A DNA stretch of 64,000 bases from Enterobacter oligotrophicus (GCF_009176645.1 NZ_AP019007.1:620001-684000); one strand, 5' to 3'. Positions 10,110 to 22,493 are shown, counted from the stretch's first letter. Numbers and translations are program-made. The notes: generated by a model not told the origin, from the letters alone.

Positions 10110-11585
10110 TTACTCAAACTCGTTCCAGGAGCGACCATCGCGGGTGATCATCGCAACAGAGGCGACCGGTCCCCAGGTGCCCGCCTGATACGGTTTTGGC
10201 GCATCCTGATCGGCAGCCCACGCTTCGGTAATGGAGTCGACCCATTTCCACGCCTCTTCCACTTCATCACGACGCACGAACAGCGCCTGAATACCACGCA
10301 TGGTTTCCAGCAGCAGGCGCTCGTAAGCGTCGGCCAGGTGCGTTTCGTTAAAGGTTTCGGAGTAGCTCAGGTCCAGTTTGGTGGTCTGTAGGTTATGTTT
10401 GTGATCCAGACCCGGCACTTTGTTCAGGATCTGAATATCCACACCTTCGTCCGGCTGCAAACGGATGGTCAGCTTATTCTGCGGCAGCTCCTGCCATGAC
10501 TCTTTGAACAGGTTCAGCTCAGGGTTTTTGAAGTACACCACCACTTCGGAACATTTAGTTGGCAGGCGTTTGCCGGTGCGCAGGTAGAATGGTACGCCCG
10601 CCCAGCGCCAGTTATCGATATCCACGCGGATTGCGACAAACGTTTCGGTGTTGCTGGACTTGTTAGCGCCCTCTTCTTCCAGATAGCCAGGCACTTTTTT
10701 GCCCTGGGCAAACCCGGCGGTGTACTGCCCGCGGACGGTTTTCTCACGCACGTTTGAGCGATCGATGCGGCGCAGCGATTTCAGCACTTTCACTTTTTCA
10801 TCACGGATGCTGTCTGCAGTCAGATCTGACGGCGGAGACATGGCGATCATGCACAGGATCTGCAGCAGGTGGTTCTGGATCATGTCGCGCATCTGACCGG
10901 CCTGGTCAAAGTAACCCCAGCGCCCTTCGATACCCACCTCTTCGGCCACGGTGATTTCCACGTGATCAATGGTGCGGTTATCCCAGTTGTTCACAAACAG
11001 GGAGTTGGCAAAACGCAGCGCCAGCAGGTTCAGTACCGTCTCTTTACCGAGATAGTGGTCAATACGGTAGACCTGGCACTCTTCAAAATATTCGCCCACC
11101 TGGTCGTTGATTTCACGCGAGGTTGAAAGCGATGTCCCCAGCGGTTTTTCCATGACCACGCGCGCAGGTTTGGCATTCAGTTTTGCCTCGCCCAGACCTT
11201 TGCAGATTGCGCCGAAGGTGCTTGGCGGCATGGCGAAATAGTTAATGGTGACGCGGTTTTTCTGATCCAGCATTTCGCCCAGACGGGAAAACGCACTCAC
11301 GTCATTCACATCCAGGTTACAGAAATCGAGGCGTCCGCTCAGCGTGTCCCACAAACTTTCATCAATTTTCTCTTTCATGAAGGTTTCGAGCGCTTCGCGT
11401 ACAACCTTAGTATAAGCGTCCTTGTCCCAGTCGGCGCGCCCAACACCCAGGATACGGGTATCCGGATGAAGCTGGCCCGCTTTCTCCAGTTGATACAGGG
11501 AAGGCAGCAATTTTCGGCGTGCAAGATCGCCTTTCGCGCCGAAAATGACCAGGTCACATGCCTGGGCTGTTTGCGTTACCGCCAT
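10110..11585 (-). CDS. zwf: Glucose-6-phosphate 1-dehydrogenase
   Basis: A 491-residue enzyme that oxidises glucose-6-phosphate to 6-phosphogluconolactone and makes NADPH; it feeds both the pentose phosphate and Entner-Doudoroff pathways. The nucleotide motif [14 protein letters not shown] is at the N-terminus, and the catalytic motif [10 protein letters not shown] is near residue 180. The ATG at 11585 gives [12 protein letters not shown], the known start, preceded by GAGAATG; an upstream 38-residue extension was rejected. Its promoter carries a mar/sox box and a HexR-type operator, and it is divergent from hexR. Confidence 0.97.
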   Translation of the reverse strand: MAVTQTAQACDLVIFGAKGDLARRKLLPSLYQLEKAGQLHPDTRILGVGRADWDKDAYTKVVREALETFMKEKIDESLWDTLSGRLDFCNLDVNDVSAFSRLGEMLDQKNRVTINYFAMPPSTFGAICKGLGEAKLNAKPARVVMEKPLGTSLSTSREINDQVGEYFEECQVYRIDHYLGKETVLNLLALRFANSLFVNNWDNRTIDHVEITVAEEVGIEGRWGYFDQAGQMRDMIQNHLLQILCMIAMSPPSDLTADSIRDEKVKVLKSLRRIDRSNVREKTVRGQYTAGFAQGKKVPGYLEEEGANKSSNTETFVAIRVDIDNWRWAGVPFYLRTGKRLPTKCSEVVVYFKNPELNLFKESWQELPQNKLTIRLQPDEGVDIQILNKVPGLDHKHNLQTTKLDLSYSETFNETHLADAYERLLLETMRGIQALFVRRDEVEEAWKWVDSITEAWAADQDAPKPYQAGTWGPVASVAMITRDGRSWNEFE

Positions 11586-11631
11586 GTCATTCTCCTCAGT
11601 TGGATCACCTGGTACTTCTGCCAGGTATCGT

Positions 11632-11646
11632 TGTAATTTTATTACA
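11632..11646 (-). promoter_or_regulatory. HexR operator in the zwf promoter
   Basis: TGTAATTTTATTACA is a near-perfect palindrome matching the HexR site described in other gamma-proteobacteria (TGTAAT..ATTACA). It lies 4 bases downstream of the likely zwf -10 hexamer (TACAGT, minus strand, 11651-11656), so HexR bound there would block initiation. hexR itself is the divergent neighbour. Confidence 0.8.
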
Positions 11647-11650
11647 ATGC

Positions 11651-11656
11651 ACTGTA
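11651..11656 (-). promoter_or_regulatory. Probable -10 hexamer of zwf
   Basis: On the minus strand, TACAGT sits about 65 bases before zwf, between the mar/sox box and the HexR operator. The spacing supports it as the zwf -10; no strong -35 is seen, as expected for an activator-dependent promoter. Confidence 0.55.
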
Positions 11657-11687
11657 CTGCTTTTACGTCATTCCCGAAACCATTAGC

Positions 11688-11706
11688 GCTTAGCGTCACG
11701 TGCGAT
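11688..11706 (-). promoter_or_regulatory. mar/sox/rob box of zwf
   Basis: On the minus strand, ATCGCACGTGACGCTAAGC fits the MarA/SoxS/Rob consensus AYNGCAC-N5-RYYAAAY at most positions and lies just upstream of the -10 element. Activation of zwf by SoxS is established in E. coli. Confidence 0.65.
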
Positions 11707-11890
11707 ACCGCGATTTTTCACCACTCAAAGGCACAGGAGACGGTTATCACGCAAAAAGCGTTGATTCTTTGTACTGATACGCCACAGCAAAACCCGACAG
11801 CGATCAAGTAATGAAAAAAAACAACAACATTTCTTGCCGACTGTTACCCTTTAGGGAAGTCACAGGGGTAATATCGGCTAAATCGAATCA

Positions 11891-11914
11891 CGATTTCATC
11901 TATAAATGAAATCG
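11891..11914. repeat. Perfect inverted repeat before hexR
   Basis: CGATTTCAT and ATGAAATCG form perfect 9-bp arms around CTATAA, 27 bases before the hexR start. The left arm also pairs with AAATCG at 11880-11885. It could be an operator (possibly autoregulatory) or an mRNA hairpin; it does not resemble the HexR site at zwf. Confidence 0.7.
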
Positions 11915-11941
11915 TTTCCACACATGAGCGCCTTGTTAACA

Positions 11942-12811
11942 ATGAACATGCTGGAAAAAATCCAGTTTCAACTGGAACACCTTAGCAAATCCGAGCGAAA
12001 AGTGGCTGAAGTTATTCTCGCCTCTCCCGCTCAGGCGATTCATTCAAGCATCGCCGCTCTGGCTCAGGAATCGGGCGTCAGCGAGCCGACGGTAAACCGA
12101 TTCTGCCGAAGCCTGGAAACGCGCGGCTTCCCTGATTTTAAACTGCATCTTGCGCAAAGTCTGGCAAACGGTACTCCGTATGTTAATCGCAATGTGGATG
12201 AAGACGACAGCGTCGATGCATACACGGCGAAAATATTTGAGTCGGCCATGGCGACACTCGACCATGTCCGCCAGTCGCTGGATATGAGTTCAGTGAATCG
12301 TGCGGTGGATTTACTGACCCAGGCCAAACGGATTGCGTTTTTCGGCCTTGGCTCCTCTGCTGCCGTCGCCCATGATGCCATGAACAAGTTTTTCCGCTTC
12401 AATGTTCCCGTCATTTATTCCGATGACATTGTCCTGCAACGCATGAGCTGTATGAATTGTAGCGAAGATGATGTCGTGGTTCTGATTTCACACACCGGAC
12501 GCACCAAAAGTCAGGTTGAACTGGCGCAACTGGCGCGTGAAAACGATGCCATGGTCATCGCCCTGACGACGGCCGGTACGCCGCTGGCACGAGAAGCGAC
12601 GCTCGCCATCACTCTGGACGTCCCGGAAGACACCGATATGTATATGCCAATGGTTTCCCGCCTTGCGCAGCTCACGGTGATTGATGTACTGGCGACCGGA
12701 TTTACCCTGCGTCGTGGCGCAAAATTCAGAGATAACTTGAAGCGGGTCAAGGAAGCGCTGAAGGAATCGCGTTTTGATAAAGAATTGCTTATAAAGAGCG
12801 ATGTTCCCTAA
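11942..12811 (+). CDS. hexR: RpiR-family transcriptional regulator HexR
   Basis: A 289-residue regulator. An N-terminal helix-turn-helix (about residues 1-77, with [20 protein letters not shown]) is followed by a sugar-isomerase (SIS) domain containing [16 protein letters not shown] and [15 protein letters not shown]. HexR represses glucose catabolic genes and is released by KDPG in relatives. The start [18 protein letters not shown] matches the known N-terminus; the in-frame ATGs at 11906 and 11924 would add 12 or 6 residues. No strong Shine-Dalgarno is visible before any of the three. It lies between zwf (divergent) and pykA. Confidence 0.93.
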   Translation: MNMLEKIQFQLEHLSKSERKVAEVILASPAQAIHSSIAALAQESGVSEPTVNRFCRSLETRGFPDFKLHLAQSLANGTPYVNRNVDEDDSVDAYTAKIFESAMATLDHVRQSLDMSSVNRAVDLLTQAKRIAFFGLGSSAAVAHDAMNKFFRFNVPVIYSDDIVLQRMSCMNCSEDDVVVLISHTGRTKSQVELAQLARENDAMVIALTTAGTPLAREATLAITLDVPEDTDMYMPMVSRLAQLTVIDVLATGFTLRRGAKFRDNLKRVKEALKESRFDKELLIKSDVP

Positions 12812-12933
12812 AAGTTTATAACGAAGATGTAACAATTCACGGCATTCGGTCCCCTCCCTGTTGCCTTGCAGCAGAAGATGGCCGATTTATTGTTCACGCA
12901 ACACCAAAGTTGTTTCAGTCAACGGAGTATTAC

Positions 12934-14376
<1,443 letters not shown>

Positions 14377-14384
14377 GGTTTGAT

Positions 14385-14407
14385 CCCCTCTCCCCCAGGG
14401 AGAGGGG
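14385..14407. repeat. CCCTCTCCC-type palindrome between pykA and lpxM
   Basis: A perfect 10-bp stem (CCCCTCTCCC / GGGAGAGGGG, loop CCA) lies between the convergent genes pykA and lpxM. It belongs to the same short-repeat family as those at 28577 and 52292 and probably also ends transcription. Confidence 0.75.
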
Positions 14408-14413
14408 TATTAT

Positions 14414-15385
14414 TTATTTCTTCGGAAAAAGCTCTTTGCGTTTGTAGGGCTCTTTTTCGCCCGGCTTACGCGTTTTAAGCAGTTTGAGTATCCACGTATA
14501 CTGTTCAGTATGCGGTCCCACCAGCAGCTCCACCTCCTCATTCATACGACGCGCGATGGTGTGATCGTCTGCGGTTAGCAAGTCGTCCATCGGCGGACGC
14601 ACCTCAATGGTCAGGCGATGCGTTGTACCGTCATAAATCGGGAAAAGCGGAATAACGCGGGCACGACAGACTTTCATCAGGCGACCAATCGCGGGCAGCG
14701 TGGCTTTGTACGTGGCGAAGAAATCCACAAATTCGCTGTGCTCAGGACCGTGATCCTGATCCGGCAGATAGTAACCCCAGTAGCCCTGACGCACAGACTG
14801 AATAAATGGCTTAATTCCGTCGTTTCGCGCGTGGAGCCGTCCACCAAAGCGACGACGAACGGTATTCCAGACGAAATCAAAAATCTTGTTTCCCTGGTTG
14901 TGGAACATGGCTGCCATCTTCTGACCCTGGGATGCCATCAGCATTGCCGGGATATCCACGCCCCAGCCATGTGGCACCAGAAAAATCACCTTCTCATCAT
15001 TGCGACGCATGTCGTCGATGATTTCCAGTCCTTTCCAGTCCACACGCTTCAGGAGCTTTTCAGGGCCGCGCAGCGCCAGTTCTGCCATCATCGCCATTGC
15101 CTGCGGGGCGGTGGTATACATAGCATCAATAATGGCTTCACGCTCGGCGTCGCTTTTCTCGGGGAAGCAGTAGTAGAGATTGATTTGCGCACGGCGGCGA
15201 GCGCTTTTTCCTGCTCGTCCTGCAAGGCGGCCAATTTTACCCAGCACGGGATCGCGAACAGACGCGGGTAACAGTGCGATGCCAGCAAACGCGTAAACGC
15301 CAAGCCATGCCCCCCAGTTGCGTGGATGGCGGAAAGATTTTTCAAACTCAGGAATGTATTCAATATTGTTTTTTTTGGTTTCCAT
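14414..15385 (-). CDS. lpxM: Lipid A biosynthesis myristoyltransferase
   Basis: A 323-residue LpxL/LpxM acyltransferase. It adds the secondary myristate to Kdo2-lauroyl-lipid IVA at the inner face of the inner membrane, completing hexa-acylated lipid A. An N-terminal hydrophobic anchor (WLGVYAFAGIALLPA) and the HX4D catalytic motif (HGWGVD) are present. It begins METKKNNIEYIPEFEKSFRH, as in LpxM. It lies downstream of mepM in the same direction but is separated by a terminator, and it is convergent with pykA. Confidence 0.95.
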   Translation of the reverse strand: METKKNNIEYIPEFEKSFRHPRNWGAWLGVYAFAGIALLPASVRDPVLGKIGRLAGRAGKSARRRAQINLYYCFPEKSDAEREAIIDAMYTTAPQAMAMMAELALRGPEKLLKRVDWKGLEIIDDMRRNDEKVIFLVPHGWGVDIPAMLMASQGQKMAAMFHNQGNKIFDFVWNTVRRRFGGRLHARNDGIKPFIQSVRQGYWGYYLPDQDHGPEHSEFVDFFATYKATLPAIGRLMKVCRARVIPLFPIYDGTTHRLTIEVRPPMDDLLTADDHTIARRMNEEVELLVGPHTEQYTWILKLLKTRKPGEKEPYKRKELFPKK

Positions 15386-15452
15386 GCGGGTTCCAGGGTC
15401 TGGTGACGCAAAAATTCATTGAGATAGTGTAGCGAGGCAGCCGCTTACGCAC

Positions 15453-15489
15453 AAAAGAAAAAGCCGGCGCATACAGACGCCGGCTTTTT
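15453..15489 (-). terminator. mepM terminator
   Basis: AAGCCGGCG and CGCCGGCTT form a 9-bp perfect stem with an 8-base loop and T-rich flanks on both strands, immediately downstream of mepM. Confidence 0.85.
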
Positions 15490-15504
15490 AACAAAACGGA
15501 TGGC

Positions 15505-16824
15505 TTAGTCGAAGCGCAGCTGCGGCATGACCTCTTTGACCTGAGCCAGGTAATCAGTACGATCTTTACCGGTCAGCCCTTCGGTCCGAGGCAGTTTTGC
15601 CGTCAGCGGATTCACCGCCTGCTGGTTAATCCACACTTCGTAGTGCAGGTGTGGACCCGTGGAACGTCCGGTGTTGCCTGAGAGCGCAATACGGTCGCCA
15701 CGCTTCACCTTCTGCCCAGGTTTTACCAGAAGTTTGCGCAGGTGCATATAACGGGTGGTGTAAGTACGACCGTGACGGATGGCGACATAATACCCTGCCG
15801 CACCGCTGCGTTTCGCCATAACGACTTCACCGTCACCCACCGCGAGCACTGGTGTCCCCTGCGGCATGGCGAAGTCCACACCGCGGTGAGGTGCCACGCG
15901 ACCGGTTACCGGATTCAGACGACGCGGGTTGAAGTTGGATGACACACGGAATTGTTTTGCCGTCGGGAAGCGCAGGAAACCTTTCGCAAGCCCTGTCCCA
16001 CTGCGGTCATAGAACTTACCGTCTTCGGCACGAATGGCATAGTAATCTTTACCCGCAGAACGCAGGCGTACACCCACCAGCTGGCTCTGTTCGCGTTTGC
16101 CGTCCAGCATTTCACGGGACATCAGAACAGAGAATTCATCACCTTTTTTCAGCTTGCGGAAGTCCATTTGCCACTGCATGGCTTTGATAACCGAGCTAAT
16201 TTCAGCACTGGTCAGCCCCGCATCGCGCGCGCTGGACACAAAACTCGCGCCGACAGTCCCTTTCATCACGCTGTTAACCCAGTCGCCCTGCTGCAGTTCG
16301 CTGGTCATCTTGAAACCAGTGGCAGTGCGATCGTAGGTGCGGGTTTCGCGACGCGACATTTCCCACGTCAGGCGTTGCAAATCCCCCTCCGGGGTTAATG
16401 TCCAGGAGAGCTGCTGACCGATTTTAAGGTTACGTAACTCTTTATCCGATGCGGCGAGCTGGCTGATATCCCCCATTTCGATGCCGTACTGGTTCAGAAC
16501 GCTGCTCAGCGTATCCCCGGTTGAGACGACATATTCATGGATACCTGCTTCGTTCGCGATCTTGTCATCCAGCTCATCCTGAGGGATAGCTTCATCTTCC
16601 TGAGCCGCCTGGTCGATTGGCTCGCTGGCCTCAGGCAGCAAAGAACGAATTTCGCTCTTCTCAAGCTCGATGGTTTTGATGATAGGGGCAGAACTCGGGT
16701 GGTAAACATAGGGCCGCCAGACGGCGACCGCTAAAGTGAGAACTGTAAGCGACCCCAGCATAACGCGGTGGGGTCGGGGCAGATTATTAAATGCCAGGGC
16801 GACAGAGCGGGCTATCTGTTGCAC
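15505..16824 (-). CDS. mepM: Murein DD-endopeptidase MepM
   Basis: A 439-residue cell-wall hydrolase that cuts D-Ala-mDAP cross-links so new glycan strands can be inserted. One membrane anchor (about residues 20-36) is followed by a LysM-like segment (EYVVSTGDTLSSVLNQYG) and a C-terminal M23 peptidase domain. The zinc ligands are in HRGVDFAMPQG and HLHYEVW. The start codon is GTG, giving MQQIARSVALAFNNL. It follows znuA by 15 bases and is likely part of a Zur-controlled transcript. Regulation by NlpI/Prc proteolysis is known in E. coli. Confidence 0.95.
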   Translation of the reverse strand: MQQIARSVALAFNNLPRPHRVMLGSLTVLTLAVAVWRPYVYHPSSAPIIKTIELEKSEIRSLLPEASEPIDQAAQEDEAIPQDELDDKIANEAGIHEYVVSTGDTLSSVLNQYGIEMGDISQLAASDKELRNLKIGQQLSWTLTPEGDLQRLTWEMSRRETRTYDRTATGFKMTSELQQGDWVNSVMKGTVGASFVSSARDAGLTSAEISSVIKAMQWQMDFRKLKKGDEFSVLMSREMLDGKREQSQLVGVRLRSAGKDYYAIRAEDGKFYDRSGTGLAKGFLRFPTAKQFRVSSNFNPRRLNPVTGRVAPHRGVDFAMPQGTPVLAVGDGEVVMAKRSGAAGYYVAIRHGRTYTTRYMHLRKLLVKPGQKVKRGDRIALSGNTGRSTGPHLHYEVWINQQAVNPLTAKLPRTEGLTGKDRTDYLAQVKEVMPQLRFD

Positions 16825-16839
16825 GTATTCACTTCCTCG

Positions 16840-17784
16840 TTAATCTCCTTTCAGGCAGCTCGCATACTGGTTCGCCAGTTGGCTGAGGAACTGCGAATAG
16901 CTCGCTTTGCTCAACTGGATATTCGTTCCTAGCGGGTCAAGGGTACCCATGCGCACGGATGTTCCCCTGGCCACGGCTTCTACGACCGCTGGCCTGAACT
17001 GTGGCTCAGCAAAAACACATGTTGCTTTTTGCTCAACCAGCTGTGTTCTGATTTCATGTAAACGCTGCGCACCAGGCTGAATTTCAGGGTTGACGGTAAA
17101 ATGCCCCAGCGGGGTCAGTCCGTAGTGTTTTTCGTAATAGCCATAGGCGTCATGAAAAACGAAATACCCTTTTCCTTTCAGCGGTGCCAGCTCGTTACCT
17201 ACCTGCTTATCGGTTGCGGCTAATTGTGCCTCAAAATCCTTCAGGTTGGCGTCAAGTTTGGCTCGACTTTGCGGCATAAGTTCCACTAATTTGTCATGGA
17301 TTGCAACCGCCGAAAGCCGCGCTATCTCTGGGGAGAGCCAAAGATGCATGTTGTACTCGCCATGATGGTGATGACCGTCACCTTTTTCACCGTGAGCATG
17401 ATCGTGATCGTGTTCGTCGCCGTCGTCTTCAGCCCCTTTCATGAGCAACGGTTTCACACCGGAAAGATCGGCAATGGTGACCTGCTTTTCCTCAGGAACC
17501 TGTTTTGCCGACTTCTGCATAAACGCTTCCATCTCTGGGCCAATCCAGACAACTAAGTCCGCGTTTTTTAAGCGTTTTACATCAGAAGGCCGTAATGAGT
17601 AATCATGCTCAGAGGCACCATCAGGCAGTAATACCTCGGTCTCCGTTACCCCATCTGCAATGGCAGACGCGATAAATCCAAGCGGTTTAAGCGAAGCGAC
17701 AACGGCAGCGTTAACATCTTGTGCTGTTGTACCCCAAAGGGCAGCGGATAATGCTGCGAAAAGAAGCGTATTTTTATGTAACAT
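16840..17784 (-). CDS. znuA: Zinc ABC transporter periplasmic binding protein
   Basis: A 314-residue cluster A-I binding protein for high-affinity zinc import. The signal peptide [18 protein letters not shown] is followed by the conserved [13 protein letters not shown] segment holding one zinc histidine. A His/Asp-rich loop ([10 protein letters not shown] ... [11 protein letters not shown], about residues 118-145) is typical of ZnuA. The ATG at 17784 was chosen because it gives the mature family N-terminus; a start six codons upstream is possible. It is divergent from znuCB across a Zur box, and mepM follows in the same direction. Confidence 0.95.
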   Translation of the reverse strand: MLHKNTLLFAALSAALWGTTAQDVNAAVVASLKPLGFIASAIADGVTETEVLLPDGASEHDYSLRPSDVKRLKNADLVVWIGPEMEAFMQKSAKQVPEEKQVTIADLSGVKPLLMKGAEDDGDEHDHDHAHGEKGDGHHHHGEYNMHLWLSPEIARLSAVAIHDKLVELMPQSRAKLDANLKDFEAQLAATDKQVGNELAPLKGKGYFVFHDAYGYYEKHYGLTPLGHFTVNPEIQPGAQRLHEIRTQLVEQKATCVFAEPQFRPAVVEAVARGTSVRMGTLDPLGTNIQLSKASYSQFLSQLANQYASCLKGD

Positions 17785-17814
17785 AATGCGACTAATCATC
17801 GTAATGAATGCGTG

Positions 17815-17835
17815 GAATGTGATATTATAACATTC
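17815..17835. promoter_or_regulatory. Zur box between znuA and znuCB
   Basis: A near-palindrome with core TGTGATATTATAACATTC matches the E. coli znu operator. It lies in the 77-base divergent gap, where zinc-loaded Zur would repress both transcripts. Confidence 0.9.
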
Positions 17836-17861
17836 GATGACTTCTGCAAGCATAAATTGAC

Positions 17862-18617
17862 ATGACGACTTTGGTTTCTCTCGAAAATATTTCGGTCTCT
17901 TTTGGTCAGCGCCGCGTCCTCTCTGATGTGTCGCTGGATTTGAAGCCCGGTAAAATACTGACGCTCCTCGGCCCCAACGGGGCAGGAAAATCGACGCTTG
18001 TCCGCGTGGTGTTAGGGCTGGTAGCACCGGATGAAGGTGTGATCAAACGCGACAACGCCTTACGTATTGGCTATGTGCCACAAAAATTACACCTGGATGC
18101 CACGCTGCCGCTGACGGTCAGCCGGTTTCTGCGTCTGCGTCCTGGCACCCGTAAAGCGGATATCCTTCCGGCGCTGAAACGCGTGCAGGCGGGTCATCTG
18201 GTTGATGCGCCACTGCAGAAACTCTCAGGTGGTGAAACGCAACGCGTTTTACTCGCCCGCGCCCTGCTAAGCAGCCCCCAGTTGCTGGTGCTGGACGAAC
18301 CGACGCAGGGTGTCGATGTGAATGGCCAGGTTGCGCTTTATGATTTGATCGACCAGCTTCGCCGCGAGCTTAACTGCGCGGTGCTGATGGTTTCACATGA
18401 CCTGCATCTGGTGATGGCAAAAACCGACGAAGTGCTGTGCCTGAACCACCACATTTGCTGCTCCGGTACGCCGGAAGTGGTGTCGATGCACCCGGAGTTT
18501 ATCTCTATGTTTGGCCCTCGCGGTGCCGAACAGCTCGGAATATATCGCCATCATCACAATCACCGCCATGATTTACAGGGACGAATTGTCCTGCGCCGGG
18601 GAAATGGACACTCATGA
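17862..18617 (+). CDS. znuC: Zinc ABC transporter ATP-binding protein
   Basis: A 251-residue ABC ATPase that powers ZnuB. Walker A is GPNGAGKST, the signature LSGGETQRV lies near residue 125, and Walker B is [12 protein letters not shown]. The C-terminus is His-rich ([10 protein letters not shown]), as in other ZnuC proteins. Its stop overlaps the znuB start by four bases, showing translational coupling. It is transcribed from the Zur-controlled divergent promoter. Confidence 0.96.
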   Translation: MTTLVSLENISVSFGQRRVLSDVSLDLKPGKILTLLGPNGAGKSTLVRVVLGLVAPDEGVIKRDNALRIGYVPQKLHLDATLPLTVSRFLRLRPGTRKADILPALKRVQAGHLVDAPLQKLSGGETQRVLLARALLSSPQLLVLDEPTQGVDVNGQVALYDLIDQLRRELNCAVLMVSHDLHLVMAKTDEVLCLNHHICCSGTPEVVSMHPEFISMFGPRGAEQLGIYRHHHNHRHDLQGRIVLRRGNGHS

Positions 18618-19399
18618 TTGAACTGTTACTGCCCGGCTGGCTGGCCGGGGTTATGCTTGCCTGCGCTGCGGGTCCACTTGGCTCGTTTGTGGTCTGGCGC
18701 AGAATGTCCTATTTCGGCGATACCCTCGCACACGCCTCTCTGCTGGGCGTTGCCTTTGGCCTGCTGCTGGACGTCAACCCGTTTTATGCCGTGATTGTGG
18801 TTACACTGCTGCTGGCCGCCGGTCTGGTCTGGCTGGAAAAACGCCCTCACCTCGCCATTGATACGCTGCTTGGCATTATGGCCCACAGTGCGCTCTCGCT
18901 CGGCCTGGTGGTGGTGAGTCTGATGTCAAATGTTCGCGTTGACCTGATGGCCTACCTGTTCGGCGACCTGCTGGCTGTTACGCCGGAAGATCTGATTTCC
19001 ATTGCCATTGGCGTCGTCGTGGTACTGGGTATTCTGCTGTGGCAGTGGCGTAACCTGCTGGCGATGACCGTCAGCCCGGATCTGGCGTTTGTTGATGGCG
19101 TGAAGTTGCAGCGCGTGAAGTTGCTGCTGATGCTTGTGACGGCATTGACCATTGGCGTGGCAATGAAGTTTGTCGGAGCGCTGATTATTACGTCACTGCT
19201 AATCATACCTGCTGCCACGGCGCGTCGCTTTGCCCGCACGCCGGAGCAGATGGCAAGCGTGGCGGTCATAATCGGGATGATTGCGGTTACAGGAGGGTTA
19301 ACCTTCTCGGCGTTCTATGACACGCCGGCGGGGCCGTCAGTGGTATTGTGCGCGGCAGTGCTGTTTATTTTCAGTATGATGAAAAAGACCGCGCAGTAG
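18614..19399 (+). CDS. znuB: Zinc ABC transporter permease
   Basis: A 261-residue ABC-3 family permease, hydrophobic throughout, with about eight membrane helices. It starts [20 protein letters not shown] and contains the family segment [13 protein letters not shown]. It forms the zinc channel with ZnuC and receives zinc from ZnuA. It overlaps znuC by four bases and is the last gene of the unit; two REP-type palindromes follow. Confidence 0.96.
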   Translation: MIELLLPGWLAGVMLACAAGPLGSFVVWRRMSYFGDTLAHASLLGVAFGLLLDVNPFYAVIVVTLLLAAGLVWLEKRPHLAIDTLLGIMAHSALSLGLVVVSLMSNVRVDLMAYLFGDLLAVTPEDLISIAIGVVVVLGILLWQWRNLLAMTVSPDLAFVDGVKLQRVKLLLMLVTALTIGVAMKFVGALIITSLLIIPAATARRFARTPEQMASVAVIIGMIAVTGGLTFSAFYDTPAGPSVVLCAAVLFIFSMMKKTAQ

Positions 19400-19408
19400 T
19401 CAGCATGT

Positions 19409-19481
19409 CCCCGGTGATGCTTCGCTTACCGGGGCTACAAAAACGTTCCATAGGCCGGGTAAGGCGTAGCCACCCCCCGGC
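19409..19481. repeat. REP/BIME element between znuB and ruvB
   Basis: Two imperfect palindromes lie in the convergent znuB-ruvB gap. The first is at 19409-19434 (CCCCGGT ... ACCGGGG), and the second is at 19454-19481 (GCCGGGTAAGGCGTAGCC ... CCCCGGC). Both match the enterobacterial REP pattern and may bind DNA gyrase or IHF or protect mRNA 3' ends. Confidence 0.8.
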
Positions 19482-19486
19482 ATTAT

Positions 19487-20500
<1,014 letters not shown>

Positions 20501-20505
20501 TTACC

Positions 20506-21117
20506 TCACAATGCGGCGCGCAGCGCTTCACGAATCAGGGTTTCACTGCTGGCATCCGGCGTGGCGATTTTGCTCACCATCCGGCTGGCCTCCTGAGGTT
20601 TATATCCCAGCGCCACCAGCGCAGCAACCGCTTCCTGTTCGGCGTCATCCGACGTTGGCGCGCCTGGGGAGGTCAGCACCAGGTCAGCGGCTGGCGTAAA
20701 CAGGTCGCCATGCAGCCCTTTAAAGCGGTCTTTCATTTCGACAATCAAACGCTCTGCGGTTTTTTTGCCGATACCCGGCAGTTTTATCAGCGCAGCAGGA
20801 TCTTCGCGCTCAACAGCATTCACGAACTGTTGTGCAGACATACCGGACAAAATCGCCAGCGCCAGCTTGGGCCCTACGCCGTTGGTTTTGATCAGCTCGC
20901 GGAACAGCATGCGTTCCTGTTTATTGTTGAAACCGTACAGCAGTTGAGCATCTTCACGCACCACAAACTGGGTAAAGACAATCGCCTCTTTGCCCGCATC
21001 CGGCAGCTCGTAGAAGCAGGTCATCGGCATATGGACTTCATAGCCCACGCCACCCACTTCCAGCAGCACTAACGGGGGTTGTTTTTCAATGATGATGCCT
21101 CTGAGTCTGCCTATCAC
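20506..21117 (-). CDS. ruvA: Holliday junction binding protein RuvA
   Basis: A 203-residue protein that binds four-way junctions as tetramers and loads RuvB. The N-terminal OB fold starts [14 protein letters not shown]. Helix-hairpin-helix motifs include [15 protein letters not shown] and [15 protein letters not shown], and the C-terminal domain contacts RuvB. The start is GTG at 21117, giving the exact family length; the longer in-frame reading from 21180 would cover the LexA box. A LexA box lies 52 bases upstream. Confidence 0.96.
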   Translation of the reverse strand: MIGRLRGIIIEKQPPLVLLEVGGVGYEVHMPMTCFYELPDAGKEAIVFTQFVVREDAQLLYGFNNKQERMLFRELIKTNGVGPKLALAILSGMSAQQFVNAVEREDPAALIKLPGIGKKTAERLIVEMKDRFKGLHGDLFTPAADLVLTSPGAPTSDDAEQEAVAALVALGYKPQEASRMVSKIATPDASSETLIREALRAAL

Positions 21118-21159
21118 GTGACGCTCCTGCGTTCTGGAAAATTTGATATGCGACATAAT

Positions 21160-21186
21160 AAAAAAAGGCTGGATAAACATCCAGCC
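21160..21186 (-). terminator. Hairpin terminator after ruvC overlapping the LexA box
   Basis: On the minus strand, GGCTGGAT and ATCCAGCC form a stem followed by seven T residues, 11 bases past the ruvC stop. The same palindrome forms the LexA box, so DNA operator and RNA terminator coincide. Confidence 0.7.
21169..21184 (-). promoter_or_regulatory. LexA (SOS) box of ruvAB
   Basis: CTGGATAAACATCCAG fits the LexA pattern CTG-N10-CAG and is a good palindrome between ruvC and ruvA. ruvAB is a known SOS operon. Confidence 0.85.
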
Positions 21187-21196
21187 TGATTTGTCA

Positions 21197-21718
21197 TTAT
21201 CGTAACCTGCCTCGCGCCAGATTAAGCCGCGACTCGCTCATTTGCATCGCGTTCTGGCTCACATGACAATGGGTAATCGCAATCGCCAGCGCATCGGCGG
21301 CATCGGCCTGCGGATTAGCAGGGAGCTTCAGTAACGTGCGCACCATGTGCTGCACCTGGCTTTTCTCCGCGCTACCAATCCCCACCACCGTCTGCTTAAC
21401 CTGTCTTGCCGCGTATTCGAACACCGGAAGATCCTGGTTCACCGCAGCAACAATCGCTACGCCGCGCGCCTGGCCGAGCTTCAGCGCCGAATCAGCATTT
21501 TTCGCCATAAAGACCTGCTCGATGGCGAAATAGTCGGGCTGAAACTGGGTGATAATCTCCGACACGCCCGCGTAAATGAGCTTCAGGCGCGACGGCAGAT
21601 CGTCCACTTTGGTACGAATACAGCCACTGCCGAGGTAGGTTAACTGGCGTCCAACCTGACGGATGACGCCATAACCGGTGACGCGTGAGCCAGGGTCAAT
21701 CCCGAGGATAATCGACAT
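21197..21718 (-). CDS. ruvC: Holliday junction resolvase RuvC
   Basis: A 173-residue endonuclease that cuts Holliday junctions symmetrically. The four acidic metal ligands are recognisable in GIDPGSR, FAIEQVF and the [10 protein letters not shown] segment. The ATG at 21718 ([17 protein letters not shown]) gives the family length; a GTG one codon earlier is also possible. It follows yebC by 34 bases and is probably in the nudB-yebC-ruvC transcript, separate from ruvAB. Confidence 0.97.
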   Translation of the reverse strand: MSIILGIDPGSRVTGYGVIRQVGRQLTYLGSGCIRTKVDDLPSRLKLIYAGVSEIITQFQPDYFAIEQVFMAKNADSALKLGQARGVAIVAAVNQDLPVFEYAARQVKQTVVGIGSAEKSQVQHMVRTLLKLPANPQADAADALAIAITHCHVSQNAMQMSESRLNLARGRLR

Positions 21719-21752
21719 CACGCGTCTCCTGTAGACGGTTTACACGCTCTCA

Positions 21753-22493
21753 TCAGAGAGTTGCTGCAACCTCATCAGAGATTTCACCGTTGTGATACAC
21801 TTCCTGCACGTCGTCGCAGTCTTCGAGCATGTCGATCAGACGCAGCAGTTTCGGTGCCGTTTCTGCATCCATATCCGCTTTGGTAGACGGGATCATGGAC
21901 ACTTCAGCGTTGTCCGCTTTCAGGCCAGCCGCTTCCAGCGCATCACGTACCGCGCCCATCTCTTCCCATGCGGTGTAAACGTCGATTGCGCCATCATCGT
22001 AGGTCACAACGTCTTCTGCACCCGCTTCCAGCGCCGCTTCCATGATAACGTCTTCATCACCTTTCTCGAAGGAGATGACGCCTTTCTTGCTGAACAGATA
22101 AGCGACGGAGCCGTCAGTGCCCAGGTTACCACCGGTTTTGCTGAATGCATGACGCACTTCCGCAACGGTACGGTTACGGTTGTCAGACAGACATTCAACC
22201 ATCACCGCAGTACCGCCAGGGCCGTAACCTTCATAAATGATGGTTTCCATGTTCGCGTCTTCGTCACCGCCCACGCCACGCGCAATTGCACGGTTCAGGG
22301 TATCACGCGTCATGTTGTTCGACAGCGCTTTATCAACCGCTGCACGCAGACGTGGGTTAGACGCCGGATCGCCGCCGCCCAGACGCGCGGCTGTCACCAG
22401 CTCACGAATGATTTTGGTAAAGATTTTACCGCGCTTGGCATCCTGTGCCGCTTTGCGGTGTTTGGTGTTGGCCCACTTACTATGACCTGCCAT
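21753..22493 (-). CDS. yebC: YebC/PmpR-family protein (TACO1-like)
   Basis: A 246-residue TACO1/YebC-family protein starting [20 protein letters not shown], the invariant N-terminus of the family. Family members have been described as DNA-binding regulators and, more recently, as translation factors helping ribosomes through proline-rich stretches. The sequence does not show which role applies here. The [14 protein letters not shown] segment is typical. It lies between nudB and ruvC, as in E. coli. Confidence 0.95.
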   Translation of the reverse strand: MAGHSKWANTKHRKAAQDAKRGKIFTKIIRELVTAARLGGGDPASNPRLRAAVDKALSNNMTRDTLNRAIARGVGGDEDANMETIIYEGYGPGGTAVMVECLSDNRNRTVAEVRHAFSKTGGNLGTDGSVAYLFSKKGVISFEKGDEDVIMEAALEAGAEDVVTYDDGAIDVYTAWEEMGAVRDALEAAGLKADNAEVSMIPSTKADMDAETAPKLLRLIDMLEDCDDVQEVYHNGEISDEVAATL

